Below are positions 8,979-16,707 of a stretch of DNA of 64,000 bases, in pieces; within the stretch, counting starts at the first letter, position 1, and each line of letters starts with the position of its first letter. A program made the translations under genes and the position numbers. The DNA is from an uncultured Christensenellaceae bacterium (GTDB lineage Bacteria; Bacillota; Clostridia; Christensenellales; UBA3700): the NCBI GenBank assembly GCA_944376205.1, contig CALWBV010000001.1, positions 62,001-126,000 of the forward strand, in the 5' to 3' direction. Under the pieces are notes generated by a model. The model did not search any database, had not been told where the DNA came from, and saw nothing but the letters and a program-made list of their open reading frames with translations.

Positions 8979-9980
8979 ATGGCAGTTACATTCGAAAGCT
9001 ATGAAAGAAGAATAGACAAAATCACAAAGTGCCTCAAAGAGTACGGCATTTCCTCTCTTGAAGAAGCAAGACAAATTTGCCTTGACAAGGGTATCGACGT
9101 AGAAGCAATCGTAAAGGGCGTACAACCTATCGCATTCGAAAATGCAGTATGGGCTTACACCGTAGGTTGCGCAGTAGCAATCAAGAAGAATTGCAAAAAG
9201 GCAGCTGACGCCGCAGAAGCAATCGGTATCGGTCTTCAGAGTTTCTGTATCCCCGGCTCCGTTGCTGAACAGAGAAAAGTAGGTCTCGGCCACGGCAACC
9301 TCGCAGCTATGCTTTTGAGAGAAGAAACCAAGTGTTTCGCATTCCTCGCAGGTCACGAATCCTTTGCTGCTGCTGAAGGCGCTATCGGTATCGCTATGAA
9401 AGCTAACAAAGTAAGAAAACAACCTTTGCAAGTTATCCTCAACGGTCTCGGCAAGGACGCTGCAAAGATCATCAGCCGTATCAACGGATTTACCTATGTA
9501 CAGACCAAACTCGACTACTTCACAGGTGAACTCAAAGTCGTAGATACCATTTCTTACAGCACAGGCGAAAGAAGCAAAGTAAGAGTTTACGGCGCTGACG
9601 ACGTTGTTGAAGGCGTTGCAATCATGCACCATGAAAACGTAGACGTTTCCATCACCGGTAACTCTACCAACCCTACCCGTTTCCAACACCCCGTTGCAGG
9701 TACCTATAAGAAAGAGTGTATCGAGAAAGGCAAGAAGTACTTCTCCGTTGCATCCGGCGGCGGTACAGGTCGTACCCTTCACCCCGACAATATGGCTGCA
9801 GGTCCCGCAAGCTACGGCATGACCGACACCATGGGCAGAATGCACTCCGACGCACAGTTTGCAGGTTCTTCTTCCGTTCCTGCTCACGTAGAAATGATGG
9901 GTCTTATCGGTATGGGTAACAACCCTATGGTAGGCGCATCTGTTTCTTGTGCTGTTGCTGTTGAAGAAGCTCTTAAATAA
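8979..9980 (+). CDS. GGGtGRT family protein
   Basis: A 333-residue protein of the GGGtGRT family, named for the motif seen here as GGGTGRT at residues 260-266, followed by LHPDNMAAGPASYG. The family is common in anaerobic Firmicutes and has no proven biochemical role. Other well-kept parts are the glycine-rich VGLGHGNLAAMLLREETKCF (about 101-120) and the C-terminal GMGNNPMVGASVSCAVAVEEAL. It contains several cysteines (18, 34, 64, 72, 90, 119, 247, 327). The ATG has an AAGGAGGT site. It is co-transcribed with the NifU-like gene, which suggests a joint role, perhaps cluster-related; this is inference. Confidence 0.88.
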   Translation: MAVTFESYERRIDKITKCLKEYGISSLEEARQICLDKGIDVEAIVKGVQPIAFENAVWAYTVGCAVAIKKNCKKAADAAEAIGIGLQSFCIPGSVAEQRKVGLGHGNLAAMLLREETKCFAFLAGHESFAAAEGAIGIAMKANKVRKQPLQVILNGLGKDAAKIISRINGFTYVQTKLDYFTGELKVVDTISYSTGERSKVRVYGADDVVEGVAIMHHENVDVSITGNSTNPTRFQHPVAGTYKKECIEKGKKYFSVASGGGTGRTLHPDNMAAGPASYGMTDTMGRMHSDAQFAGSSSVPAHVEMMGLIGMGNNPMVGASVSCAVAVEEALK

Positions 9981-10008
9981 AGGCGAGCGCATATAGCGGC
10001 GCGCCTTA

Positions 10009-10083
10009 GCGAATTTTCTCAAGCAGTTACGCTCGGTCACATACGCCAAGTATGCTCCGCTTGCGAACTCTCTTAAAATTCGC
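10009..10083. repeat. Inverted repeat at the start of the 3' repeat region
   Basis: GCGAATTTT at 10009-10017 is matched by AAAATTCGC at 10075-10083. The intervening sequence has smaller repeats of the CGCTCGG and GCTTGCGAA kind. It looks like the edge of a non-coding element lying between the GGGtGRT gene and the 201-bp tandem repeat. Confidence 0.5.
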
Positions 10084-10136
10084 AAAATCACACCACTCTC
10101 CGTGCTCGCACGAAGTGGGGAAATAAAAGAAAAACG

Positions 10137-10171
10137 ACCACTCTCCGTACTAACGTGAGGGTGGTTTTTTT
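10137..10171 (+). terminator. Intrinsic terminator in repeat copy 1
   Basis: ACCACTCTC pairs with GAGGGTGGT (one G-U pair) and is followed by seven or more T residues; it can end transcription from the GGGtGRT operon. Confidence 0.8.
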
Positions 10172-10337
10172 ATACCTTTCTTTATGTGAGTTACCCACTC
10201 TCGGTTAGGTGAGGTAGTACGCTCCTGTCGCAGTCGGTCTGGAAAAAGTAAAAATCGCACCAATCTCCAAGTGCTCGGCGATGAGAAATCACACCGCTCT
10301 CCGTGCTCGCACGAAGTGGGGTAATAAAAGAAAAACG

Positions 10338-10372
10338 ACCACTCTCCGTACTAACGTGAGGGTGGTTTTTTT
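10338..10372 (+). terminator. Intrinsic terminator in repeat copy 2
   Basis: An exact duplicate of the terminator 201 bases upstream, giving a second barrier to read-through. Confidence 0.75.
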
Positions 10373-10533
10373 ATACCTTTCTTTATGTGAGTTACCCACT
10401 CTCGGTTAGGTGAGGTAGTACGCTCCTGTCGCAGTCGGTCTGGAAAAAGTAAAAATCGCACCATTCTCCAAGTGCTTGGGTATAAGAAATTACACCGCTC
10501 TACGTGCTCGCACAAGAGTAAGTAACAAAAACT

Positions 10534-10560
10534 AACCGCTCCTTTAAGGGGCGGTTTTTA
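10534..10560 (+). terminator. Third intrinsic terminator of the repeat region
   Basis: AACCGCTCC / GGGGCGGTT with loop TTTAA and a T run. It resembles the repeat terminators in form but has a different stem. Confidence 0.75.
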
Positions 10561-10679
10561 CATATCTCTTTTATACATATCATTGATATTAAATACAAAC
10601 TGCATGCCGCAATCGATTTTTCATATCGTTTCAAATTAATGCAATACTTATCATGTCAAATAAAAACCGCAAAATAAAT

Positions 10680-10704
10680 TAGCCGCCCATAAACGGAGCG
10701 GCTA
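10680..10704 (-). terminator. Probable terminator of the two-gene membrane operon
   Basis: TAGCCGC / GCGGCTA with an 11-base loop lies 37 bases beyond the stop of the downstream gene. On the minus strand it is followed by an interrupted T-rich stretch, so termination is likely but less certain. Confidence 0.5.
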
Positions 10705-10741
10705 TTCACTGCGCATTATTAAAATCTAAATTGTTCTTATC

Positions 10742-11263
10742 TCATTGCAGCATATCCTGTCTGTCTTCTTCGACAATTGCTTCGGATTGTTTTAATTCGT
10801 TTAATTGATTTACCAGTTGTGCATGTTTCCATGTTTCTATATCTCTAGCCAAATTGTCTGCATTTAATATGCTGTGGTAATACAATCTTTCGCCGTTTGT
10901 CAATGCAACCATGACTGACCCGTAACATATATTCCGTCTGTCGACTATGCTGGTCGCAGATACAACATCTTGTGCTTTTACCCTCAAAGGCTCGTTTTTA
11001 GCTCTGTAAAGGATAAGTTCGTCACCGTCGATTTCCGCTATTATTTTAGGCGTTTTATTATAGGCCTTCGAGCCTAAAACAACTCCTACAATAATTATTA
11101 TCATTACTACAATGCCAAAAAACCATATTTCGGTAAAACACGATAATATCAATATTGCCAATCCGATGATAGGAGATATGATCATAGCTATCAATCCGAC
11201 ATGTGACCTTTTAGCTAAAATTTTACGTTGGTTTATGTTTTTACATTCTTTATTATTTGACAT
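10742..11263 (-). CDS. Two-helix membrane protein with PH-like cytoplasmic domain, unknown function
   Basis: A 173-residue protein: short basic N-terminus, two membrane helices (about 22-43 and 47-66), then a beta-rich domain (about 72-150) with IDGDELILYRAKNEPLRVKAQDVVSA, and an acidic helical tail. The arrangement resembles bacterial PH-like membrane proteins, but I do not recognise a named family. It is a diverged paralogue of the gene just upstream, sharing the order helix-helix, a 'VkGDevtfYRrkqEPitVKAnDV' type strand set and the tail motif W(R/K)...LN(K/Q)QldELK. The ATG has an AAGG site. Probably transcribed with its paralogue. Confidence 0.7.
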   Translation of the reverse strand: MSNNKECKNINQRKILAKRSHVGLIAMIISPIIGLAILILSCFTEIWFFGIVVMIIIIVGVVLGSKAYNKTPKIIAEIDGDELILYRAKNEPLRVKAQDVVSATSIVDRRNICYGSVMVALTNGERLYYHSILNADNLARDIETWKHAQLVNQLNELKQSEAIVEEDRQDMLQ

Positions 11264-11330
11264 TTCTCTAACCTTAAATATTTACGCTTATATTATAAAT
11301 ACTATTCAAAACGCAAAATCATTTCACTTT

Positions 11331-11864
11331 TTATGAAAAATTTTTACTATTGTCTTCCCCGTCAAGCTGTTGCGTCTTCAACTCATCTATTTGCTTGTTC
11401 AAGTTGTATGCTCTCCATGCGTCAAATTCTTTTCCGCAATTATGCAAATTACCTACCAGCCTATAACGCAATAACGTACCGTCTTTAAGATAGAAGTCAG
11501 CACTTCCTATACCTCTGTACATATATTGAGAAAAGTTGGTTACATCGTTTGCTTTGACAGTAATAGGCTCTTGTTTACGACGGTAAAAAGTCACGGCATC
11601 ACCCTTTACATGCACCATGACGTTCGGTATTCTCAAATAAAGCACCAAACCGGCTATGCTTATACCGAGAATAATCATACTGAAAAATATGATACCGAAA
11701 TTATCTTTCACCACGCCCAATATGAAAAATATCAATCCGGAAATTAAAAATACAAGTATGTACAATAAATAATATACAGAGCGTTTGAAAAGAATTTCAC
11801 TGCTATAGCCGCCTTTTTCATTGAAGTCGGCTTCAAATTTTTCTTGCAAATTATTATCTTCCAT
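11331..11864 (-). CDS. Paralogous two-helix membrane protein, unknown function
   Basis: About 177 residues with acidic N-terminus, two membrane helices (about 28-50 and 54-76) and a soluble beta-rich domain followed by a helical tail. The frame extends upstream to a GTG, but the ATG used here is preceded by AAAGGGGAG, and a good promoter would place the transcription start only about 20 bases before it. Sequence is alignable with the downstream gene, so the pair arose by duplication. Function unknown; the C-terminal domain may be a membrane-proximal sensor or scaffold, which is a guess from layout. Confidence 0.7.
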   Translation of the reverse strand: MEDNNLQEKFEADFNEKGGYSSEILFKRSVYYLLYILVFLISGLIFFILGVVKDNFGIIFFSMIILGISIAGLVLYLRIPNVMVHVKGDAVTFYRRKQEPITVKANDVTNFSQYMYRGIGSADFYLKDGTLLRYRLVGNLHNCGKEFDAWRAYNLNKQIDELKTQQLDGEDNSKNFS

Positions 11865-11893
11865 AATCTCCCCTTTCTCCCATGGTTTTATAT

Positions 11894-11922
11894 ATAATAA
11901 CACGCTAGAAGTTTTTTGTCAA
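11894..11922 (-). promoter_or_regulatory. SigA promoter of the paralogous membrane-protein pair
   Basis: On the minus strand TTGACA (11922-11917) and TATTAT (11899-11894) are separated by 17 bases, just ahead of the gene start at 11864. Confidence 0.75.
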
Positions 11923-11955
11923 CATAAATATCTGTTCGTTATTCTGTTAAAAATC

Positions 11956-12720
11956 TCATTTATTTATCTCTATATATTTTTCAAAATATCTCTCGCCTAA
12001 TGTTTTGAGTGATTTGCGACAAAAGTGAATTTCATCGGGTACCGGATTTCCTTGCAAACCGTCCGTACAGACGTATCCCCCGTTTTTTATCGAGGTTACG
12101 TATTTTTCTGTCGCTTTGGCAATTACATTTGAATATTCAACTTCTTTTTTCCATTCGGGAACATAGTCTCCTGCTATAAACGGCAAATCGCATACCCCTA
12201 TTTGTCTGCGGTAATCTTCGATTAAAGTCGCAAGCTTGTTCACATAGTATTCCTCTGCGGCATTATTTACTATATCTGCCTCGCCCTGATGCCAAAGAAT
12301 ACATTTCAATCTGGACTTTGGTAATCCTGACATTATTTTATTTGTCATTTTCAAAAGATTTTTATATAAATCTTCGCCTATACCCCACCTGTGATCACTG
12401 AATCCCGTACCGCCTACGGCTGCTCCGATCAACATTATCTTGCGGCCGCTTTCAAGACATTGCTCCTTATATTTTTTAGCAAAGTAAAGAGCGAAAACAG
12501 CTCTTTTGTCATGATTGTTTATTCTTCTTTCCGTTGCTGTATAAATTTTACCTTTGAAGTACATCATGATATCTTCATCAGGGACATAGCACAATTCCTC
12601 GTTACCTACTCCGAATCCCATAGAATTTGATTGACCTGCATAAACAATCACGTCAAAGGCTTCATCTTTAAGCTTTTTTAATTTTTTATTGAGAAAAAAT
12701 AATTTTATCAGTGAACACAT
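11956..12720 (-). CDS. Sialate O-acetylesterase-like (CE6/DUF303) SGNH hydrolase
   Basis: A 254-residue hydrolase. Family blocks are clear: VIVYAGQSNSMGFG with probable nucleophile Ser31, LWHQGEAD with the HQGE motif at 144-147, and DEIHF with probable catalytic Asp229 and His232. Such enzymes remove acetyl groups from sugars (sialic acid or xylan). A hydrophobic patch at the N-terminus (about 3-10) is short and is followed by lysines; it is not a convincing signal peptide, so a cytoplasmic site is likely. There is no Shine-Dalgarno before the ATG. It follows fprA on the same strand but with a hairpin between them. Substrate unknown. Confidence 0.8.
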   Translation of the reverse strand: MCSLIKLFFLNKKLKKLKDEAFDVIVYAGQSNSMGFGVGNEELCYVPDEDIMMYFKGKIYTATERRINNHDKRAVFALYFAKKYKEQCLESGRKIMLIGAAVGGTGFSDHRWGIGEDLYKNLLKMTNKIMSGLPKSRLKCILWHQGEADIVNNAAEEYYVNKLATLIEDYRRQIGVCDLPFIAGDYVPEWKKEVEYSNVIAKATEKYVTSIKNGGYVCTDGLQGNPVPDEIHFCRKSLKTLGERYFEKYIEINK

Positions 12721-12738
12721 ACTTTTCTATTTATAACA

Positions 12739-12762
12739 CAGGGCACGGTTTCCCGTACCCTG
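12739..12762 (-). terminator. Hairpin between fprA and the esterase gene
   Basis: CAGGGCACGG / CCGTACCCTG (one mismatch) with loop TTTC. On the minus strand only a weak T-rich stretch follows, so it may terminate partially or stabilise the fprA mRNA end. Confidence 0.5.
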
Positions 12763-12777
12763 ACTATTACTGTTATA

Positions 12778-13983
12778 TTATTTATTGAGATTGTTTGCGA
12801 TATCGTCCGCAAGATTTTGCAAATCCTCAAAAGTCGCATTGTCCAATGCGGATTTAATAGTTACCTTCTTTTCGAGAATAACGTTGTTTTTGAGTTTTGA
12901 CAAAGCTTCAGTCATAAGATTTACTGTCGCAGGAGTCCAAGTGCCGTTTTCTATGAGAGCTATCGTGCGCTTTTGCAAGTTATGTTCTGCAATCTCATGC
13001 AATACGACTTGCATAGGAGGGAAAATCGACATATTGTATGTTGCGCATGCAAATACAATGTGCGAATATTTGAATGCGTCTGCAATCACTTCCGAGAAAT
13101 GTGCAGTAGAAGCATTGACAAGCTTAATATTCTTGACTCCTCTGTCAGCAAGCATATTTGCCAATATATCTGCGGCGTTTTCCGTATGTCCGTGCACAGA
13201 TCCGTAAACAATCAGCACACTCTTTTCCTCGGGAGTATAAGTGCTCCACTTATTATATTTTTCGACTATCCAGCCAATATTTTCTCTCCATACGGGACCG
13301 TGCAAGGGACAAATAAGCTTGATATCGAGTGCGCTTGCCTTCTTAAGAAGCGCTTGTACCTGAACGCCGTATTTACCGACTATATTTGTATAATATCTTC
13401 TTGCCTCGTCTACCCATCTTATCTCAAAATCGGTTTCGTCGGCAAAGATATTTCCGCTCAAAGCCCCGAATGTACCGAATGCGTCCGCCGAATAAAGCAC
13501 TTTATCCGTTGTATCGTAAGTAACCATCGCTTCGGGCCAATGCACCATAGGAGCCATGGCAAAAGTAAATGTGTGTCTGCCCGTACAAAGAGTATCGCCT
13601 TCTTTGACAACGATTTTTCTTGACTCGACGTCAAAATCAAAGAATTGAGAAATCATAACAAAAGTCTTGAAATTGCCTACGATTTTGACTTCGGGGTACT
13701 TGTCCACGATTGCGCCTATACAAGCACAATGATCGGGCTCCATATGATTTACTACGAGATAGTCGAGTTTTCTGCCTGCAAGCACATGCTCGATATTTTC
13801 AAAAAACTGAAGACTTGCCACACTGTCTACCGTATCCATAAGCACGGTTTTGTCATCGAGAACAAGATAGGAATTGTAACTTACGCCGTTTTTGACGGGA
13901 TATACGTTTTCAAACAAAGAAATTTTTCTGTCGTTGACGCCAACCCAATACATATCATCGGTAATTTTCTTTACGCTGTACAT
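12778..13983 (-). CDS. fprA: Flavodiiron protein (FprA, A-type flavoprotein)
   Basis: A 401-residue two-domain enzyme that reduces O2 to water or NO to N2O, protecting anaerobes from oxidative or nitrosative stress. The N-terminal metallo-beta-lactamase-like domain holds the di-iron ligands, with the H-x-E-x-D-H motif at 80-85 (HMEPDH) and further ligands in VHWPE, SADAFG and LICPLHGPVW. The C-terminal flavodoxin domain starts near 255 (VLIVYGSVHGHTENAA) and binds FMN. There is no fused rubredoxin or flavin reductase, so an external electron donor is needed. AAAGGAG precedes the ATG. Length is standard. Confidence 0.95.
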   Translation of the reverse strand: MYSVKKITDDMYWVGVNDRKISLFENVYPVKNGVSYNSYLVLDDKTVLMDTVDSVASLQFFENIEHVLAGRKLDYLVVNHMEPDHCACIGAIVDKYPEVKIVGNFKTFVMISQFFDFDVESRKIVVKEGDTLCTGRHTFTFAMAPMVHWPEAMVTYDTTDKVLYSADAFGTFGALSGNIFADETDFEIRWVDEARRYYTNIVGKYGVQVQALLKKASALDIKLICPLHGPVWRENIGWIVEKYNKWSTYTPEEKSVLIVYGSVHGHTENAADILANMLADRGVKNIKLVNASTAHFSEVIADAFKYSHIVFACATYNMSIFPPMQVVLHEIAEHNLQKRTIALIENGTWTPATVNLMTEALSKLKNNVILEKKVTIKSALDNATFEDLQNLADDIANNLNK

Positions 13984-14141
13984 AAATACTCCTTTGGTAA
14001 AAGCCTGAATTTAATTCAATTTATTTTAACACAAGCATAAGTTTTTTTCAATTATATTATATTTAAATTATAAAATAGTTTGTATTTACAATAAGTAAGA
14101 CCGTTGGTCAAAACGCAATATAAAATTTTATGGTCGATACA

Positions 14142-14227
14142 ATCGCATATCGCAGCCTAATAATGCTGTATTGCTTGTATTTTTCCGTATATTAAGTACA
14201 GCAATAATCACATTATCCGTATGCGAT
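14142..14227. repeat. Nested inverted-repeat element
   Basis: ATCGCATA at 14142-14149 is repeated in inverse orientation (TATGCGAT) at 14220-14227, and inside it GCTGTA is matched by TACAGC. The whole can fold into one long hairpin. It lies between fprA and the SLOG-fold gene. No T run suggests a classic terminator. It may be a small palindromic element. Confidence 0.45.
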
Positions 14228-14234
14228 ATTAATG

Positions 14235-14795
14235 TCAAAGAATTATACCTTTGTGATACTTTGTGTATTTGTCTATATATTTGTCAAGATATTTTATGAC
14301 GTCTTCGGGCGTCGATACGGCATATATTTTATCTTCGGGAATTTCTTCATAACGGATTTTGTTGTCCAGTCTCGTACCTGCGACTTTACTGCTCCAACCG
14401 TCTACGTTATCGTAAGCGAGAATAAGTCGGAGCATTGGCCATGCAAAAGCCATTTCACTCAACGTACCTGCACCGCCGCCTATCGCAACGACAGCGTCGG
14501 CATTTGCAACGATAGCGTTTCGCATCATGTCCAAACCCGTGGATATTACGATATCCGCATGAGGATTGTGACGCGAGCGGTCAAAAGACGGAATTATTGC
14601 GATAGTATCGCCCTCTTTATAATTTTTTGACGCTCTCGCCCCCTCAAAAGCCGCTTCCATAACGCCTGCAAGTCCGCCCGACTGCAGTCTGTATCCGTTG
14701 TCGACAAGCGCCTTGCCCGTCTCAAAAGCAATTCTGTATTTATCACCGTCTTTATCTATTCTGCTATCACCTACGATAGCTACGATTTTTCTCAT
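14235..14795 (-). CDS. TIGR00725-like SLOG (LOG/DprA-fold) protein
   Basis: A Rossmann-like protein of about 186 residues with the family signature: MRKIVAIVGDSR at the N-terminus, GYRLQSGGLAGVMEAAFEGA, and VVAIGGGAGTLSEMAFAW in the C-terminal half. It belongs with the TIGR00725 proteins, relatives of the LOG phosphoribohydrolases; the GGGxGTxxE motif is present as GGGAGTLSE. Members are thought to bind nucleotides or related ligands; the substrate is unknown. The open frame extends 38 codons upstream, but the ATG chosen has an AAGGAG site and starts the domain exactly. Confidence 0.85.
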   Translation of the reverse strand: MRKIVAIVGDSRIDKDGDKYRIAFETGKALVDNGYRLQSGGLAGVMEAAFEGARASKNYKEGDTIAIIPSFDRSRHNPHADIVISTGLDMMRNAIVANADAVVAIGGGAGTLSEMAFAWPMLRLILAYDNVDGWSSKVAGTRLDNKIRYEEIPEDKIYAVSTPEDVIKYLDKYIDKYTKYHKGIIL

Positions 14796-15038
14796 AAAAT
14801 TCTCCTTATCAATAAGTTTCACAACTATTATATTGTCCAAAAATGCTATATGTGATAATTTTTTTATTATTTTTATTTTACCATATCGAACATTTTTGTC
14901 AATACGCAAAATTTTATCGAAACATCTATTAAGATATGCTTGTGTATTTTTATTATTAATTAAAATCGCATCCTTATTATAATTTATTTAATATAACGAT
15001 CTTTCAAATTATCAATAATGCTACAGCAGATTACAGCA

Positions 15039-15067
15039 AAATACCGCCTATGATCTAGGCGGTATTT
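15039..15067 (-). terminator. Intrinsic terminator after the truncated kinase gene
   Basis: AAATACCGCCTA / TAGGCGGTATTT, a perfect 12-bp stem with loop TGATC, just beyond the stop at 15074. Confidence 0.75.
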
Positions 15068-15073
15068 AGATAT

Positions 15074-15493
15074 TTAATATAATTCTTTTATGACGGCGAC
15101 ACACTTGTCTATTCCCAACACCTCGCTGTTCAATGTAATATGATAATTCTTCGAGTCGCCCCATTTACTGTTGGTATAAAACTTATGATACGCAGTTCGA
15201 CGTTTGTCTTTCTCCTTAAGACGGTGTTCGGGAGACTCCTCTCTTTCGCCGTAAACCCTGACTATTCTGTCCGCACGGTAGTCCGTATCGGCATGAATAA
15301 ACACTTTGAGCAAATCCGCCTTATCTTTTAATATGTAATCGGCGCATCTTCCGACTATTACGCAAGGACCTTTTTGTGCAAGTTCGGTTATGATTTTATA
15401 CTGTATTTCCCAAAGATAATCCTCGTTTGTCGGTCCGAACGCTCTGCTTGCCAACGTCGACAAATAACCGCCCGAAGCCGTATAAACAATTTC
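15074..15493 (-). pseudogene. 5'-truncated cytidylate kinase-like family gene
   Basis: The frame encodes the C-terminal half of a cytidylate-kinase-like protein: ITELAQKGPCVIVGRCADYIL, then FIHADTDYRADRIV and the lid-like KEKDKRRTAYHKFYT. Full members are about 200 residues and begin with a P-loop segment; here that part is missing. Recognisable sequence starts at about YTASGGYLSTLASRAFG, immediately after the stop of the upstream lipoprotein gene. No ATG is in frame; only a TTG at 15463 could start a 129-residue product, and it has no ribosome binding site. I read it as a decayed remnant. The alternative is a short translated protein without ATP-binding loop. Confidence 0.6.
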
Positions 15494-15504
15494 ATATTTT
15501 TTTA

Positions 15505-16242
15505 TTATTCTATCGTTAATTCGGGATAGACCAAATAATTGACGGAATAAACATTGGATGCGTCTTCCCCTACTTCAACGGGCTTCAGAAGTATATATCC
15601 GTTGTTAGAAGGGTTTGCCTCTAAAAACAAATTGTCAACATTATCCCAAGGTATAATGAAAATCAAAGACTCTTTACCGTCAAAATTATTTACCGTATCT
15701 ATACTGCCTGCAACAAAATTGCAGGTGTTTCCGCCTAGCAGAACCGAATACGAAAATCTTGCGCTGGTACCTTCGCCCAAAGCCATACTTTCATTTATTT
15801 TGTCTATGGTAATAGCCTCTCCGAACCCCCTGTCTTCGGGATACGTAATCGTTATTGTAAGGTTATCTTTGGTGCCGACTTTGATTTGCAACCCTTTCAT
15901 ATAATTGTGAAATTCAGGAATAACTTCGGCTTCGAGATAGCTTATCAATCCGTCAACGTCTTTTGGAATTTCCGTAATACCGTTTGCTTCCCAATCAATG
16001 TCGTCCCAATACTTTTTCAACAATTCACGGGTACTGTAATTATCCACTTTTTCTTCCGGGCTATACGATACCATAGGGTCAACCCAAATTTTAGCGTCCC
16101 AATCTACCGCAAGTCCTGCCCCCGTAGCTGTATATGTTTTTCCATAATAAGTGGGCTGTGGCTTCTGGCAAGCCGCAAAAGAAAACACAGTCATCAAAAC
16201 ACACAGCAGTACACATACCGCAACAATCGTCCTCTTCTTCAT
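15505..16242 (-). CDS. Putative lipoprotein of unknown function
   Basis: A 245-residue protein with a clear lipoprotein signal: MKKRT, a hydrophobic core and FAAC, with lipid-attachment Cys25. The mature part is acidic with alternating beta-like segments (TYTATGAGLAVDWDAKIW, NLTITITYPEDRG, SARFSYSVLLGG) and no named domain. It would sit on the outer face of the membrane. AAGGAGAG precedes the ATG. The remnant of a cytidylate-kinase-like gene abuts its stop codon, so this locus may have been rearranged. Confidence 0.75.
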   Translation of the reverse strand: MKKRTIVAVCVLLCVLMTVFSFAACQKPQPTYYGKTYTATGAGLAVDWDAKIWVDPMVSYSPEEKVDNYSTRELLKKYWDDIDWEANGITEIPKDVDGLISYLEAEVIPEFHNYMKGLQIKVGTKDNLTITITYPEDRGFGEAITIDKINESMALGEGTSARFSYSVLLGGNTCNFVAGSIDTVNNFDGKESLIFIIPWDNVDNLFLEANPSNNGYILLKPVEVGEDASNVYSVNYLVYPELTIE

Positions 16243-16331
16243 AGTTTTCTCTCCTTAAATCCATAGTACAGAAAAACTTTCTCTGCGATTATATTTTACC
16301 AAATTTTACGCATATGTGTCAATAGCGTATT

Positions 16332-16600
16332 TTGGCTGACTGCAATTAATACAAAAGCTGTATTTTAGTTCTATTAAAAATCTTACTACAAAGTTTTTTG
16401 AATAAAAAACGGAGCAAAGTTTCCTTTGCCGTGAGATACATATCCGATTGACTTTTGCGAACGTAGTGAGCACCCTCGCAAAAAGTTGGTAGCGACAGTG
16501 AGACGTCGCGAGGGCGTTTACAACCGAGCAGTCGAACCGAGCGTGACTTTTTGTGATAGCGAAGGAGCAAGGATTCGGGCGGAGTTTTTTTTGACAAAAA
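16332..16600. repeat. REP-like palindromic repeats with duplicated terminator
   Basis: The gene-free stretch before tRNA-Thr holds short palindromes such as GCGACAGTGAGACGTCGC, GCGAACGTAGTGAGC and AACCGAGCAGTCGAACCGAG. At its left end (16404-16430) is a decayed copy of the tRNA terminator: GCAAAG-TTTC-CTTTGC flanked by ACGGA and six A. The same 20-odd bases recur at 16600-16622, giving a direct repeat about 193 bases apart. The spacing suggests duplication of a terminator-plus-repeat unit. Nothing else was seen in 16243-16331. Confidence 0.6.
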
Positions 16601-16626
16601 AAACGGAGCAAAGTTTCCTTTGCTCC
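16596..16626 (-). terminator. Intrinsic terminator of tRNA-Thr
   Basis: GGAGCAAAG / CTTTGCTCC with a four-base loop; on the minus strand the stem is followed by G and eight T, a few bases after the tRNA 3' end. Confidence 0.9.
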
Positions 16627-16631
16627 TGAGC

Positions 16632-16707
16632 TGGAGCTACTAGCCAGATTCGAACTGGCGACCTGTTCATTACGAGTGAACTGCTCTACCTGCTGAGCCA
16701 TAGTAGC
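16632..16707 (-). tRNA. tRNA-Thr (anticodon CGT)
   Basis: A 76-base cloverleaf can be drawn on the minus strand: acceptor GCTACTA / TAGTAGC, D stem GCTC / GAGC, anticodon stem GTTCA / TGAAC with loop CTCGTAA, T stem GCCAG / CTGGC with loop TTCGAAT. The anticodon CGT reads ACG (threonine). The discriminator base is T and the CCA end is encoded. It stands alone between asnS and the repeats and has its own terminator. Confidence 0.95.

Larger units (their letters stand above)
10091..10530. repeat. 201-bp tandem repeat, two full copies and a fragment
   Basis: Copy 1 is 10091-10291, copy 2 is 10292-10492, and a third copy diverges after about 35 bases. The two full copies differ at only about eight positions. 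Each begins with a hairpin (CCACT...CGTG/CACG...AGTGG) and holds an intrinsic terminator. A related sub-repeat, CACCAATCTCCAAGTGCTCG, occurs within each unit. No open frame is shared by the copies. It fills most of the 760-base gene-free stretch after the GGGtGRT gene. Confidence 0.85.

Noticed and set aside
8913..10091. A 392-codon open frame on the minus strand
   Set aside because: It is a shadow of the GGGtGRT gene caused by that gene's strong codon bias; the plus-strand gene has promoter, ribosome binding site and family motifs.
10091..10530. CRISPR-like direct repeats
   Set aside because: The period is 201 bases with nearly identical whole units and no short repeat/variable spacer pattern, and no cas genes are present.
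16306..16701. Open frame of 131 codons on the minus strand over tRNA-Thr and the repeats
   Set aside because: It starts by translating the tRNA gene itself (MAQQVEQFTRNEQVASSNLAS) and runs through non-coding repeats; a well-known false-gene pattern.
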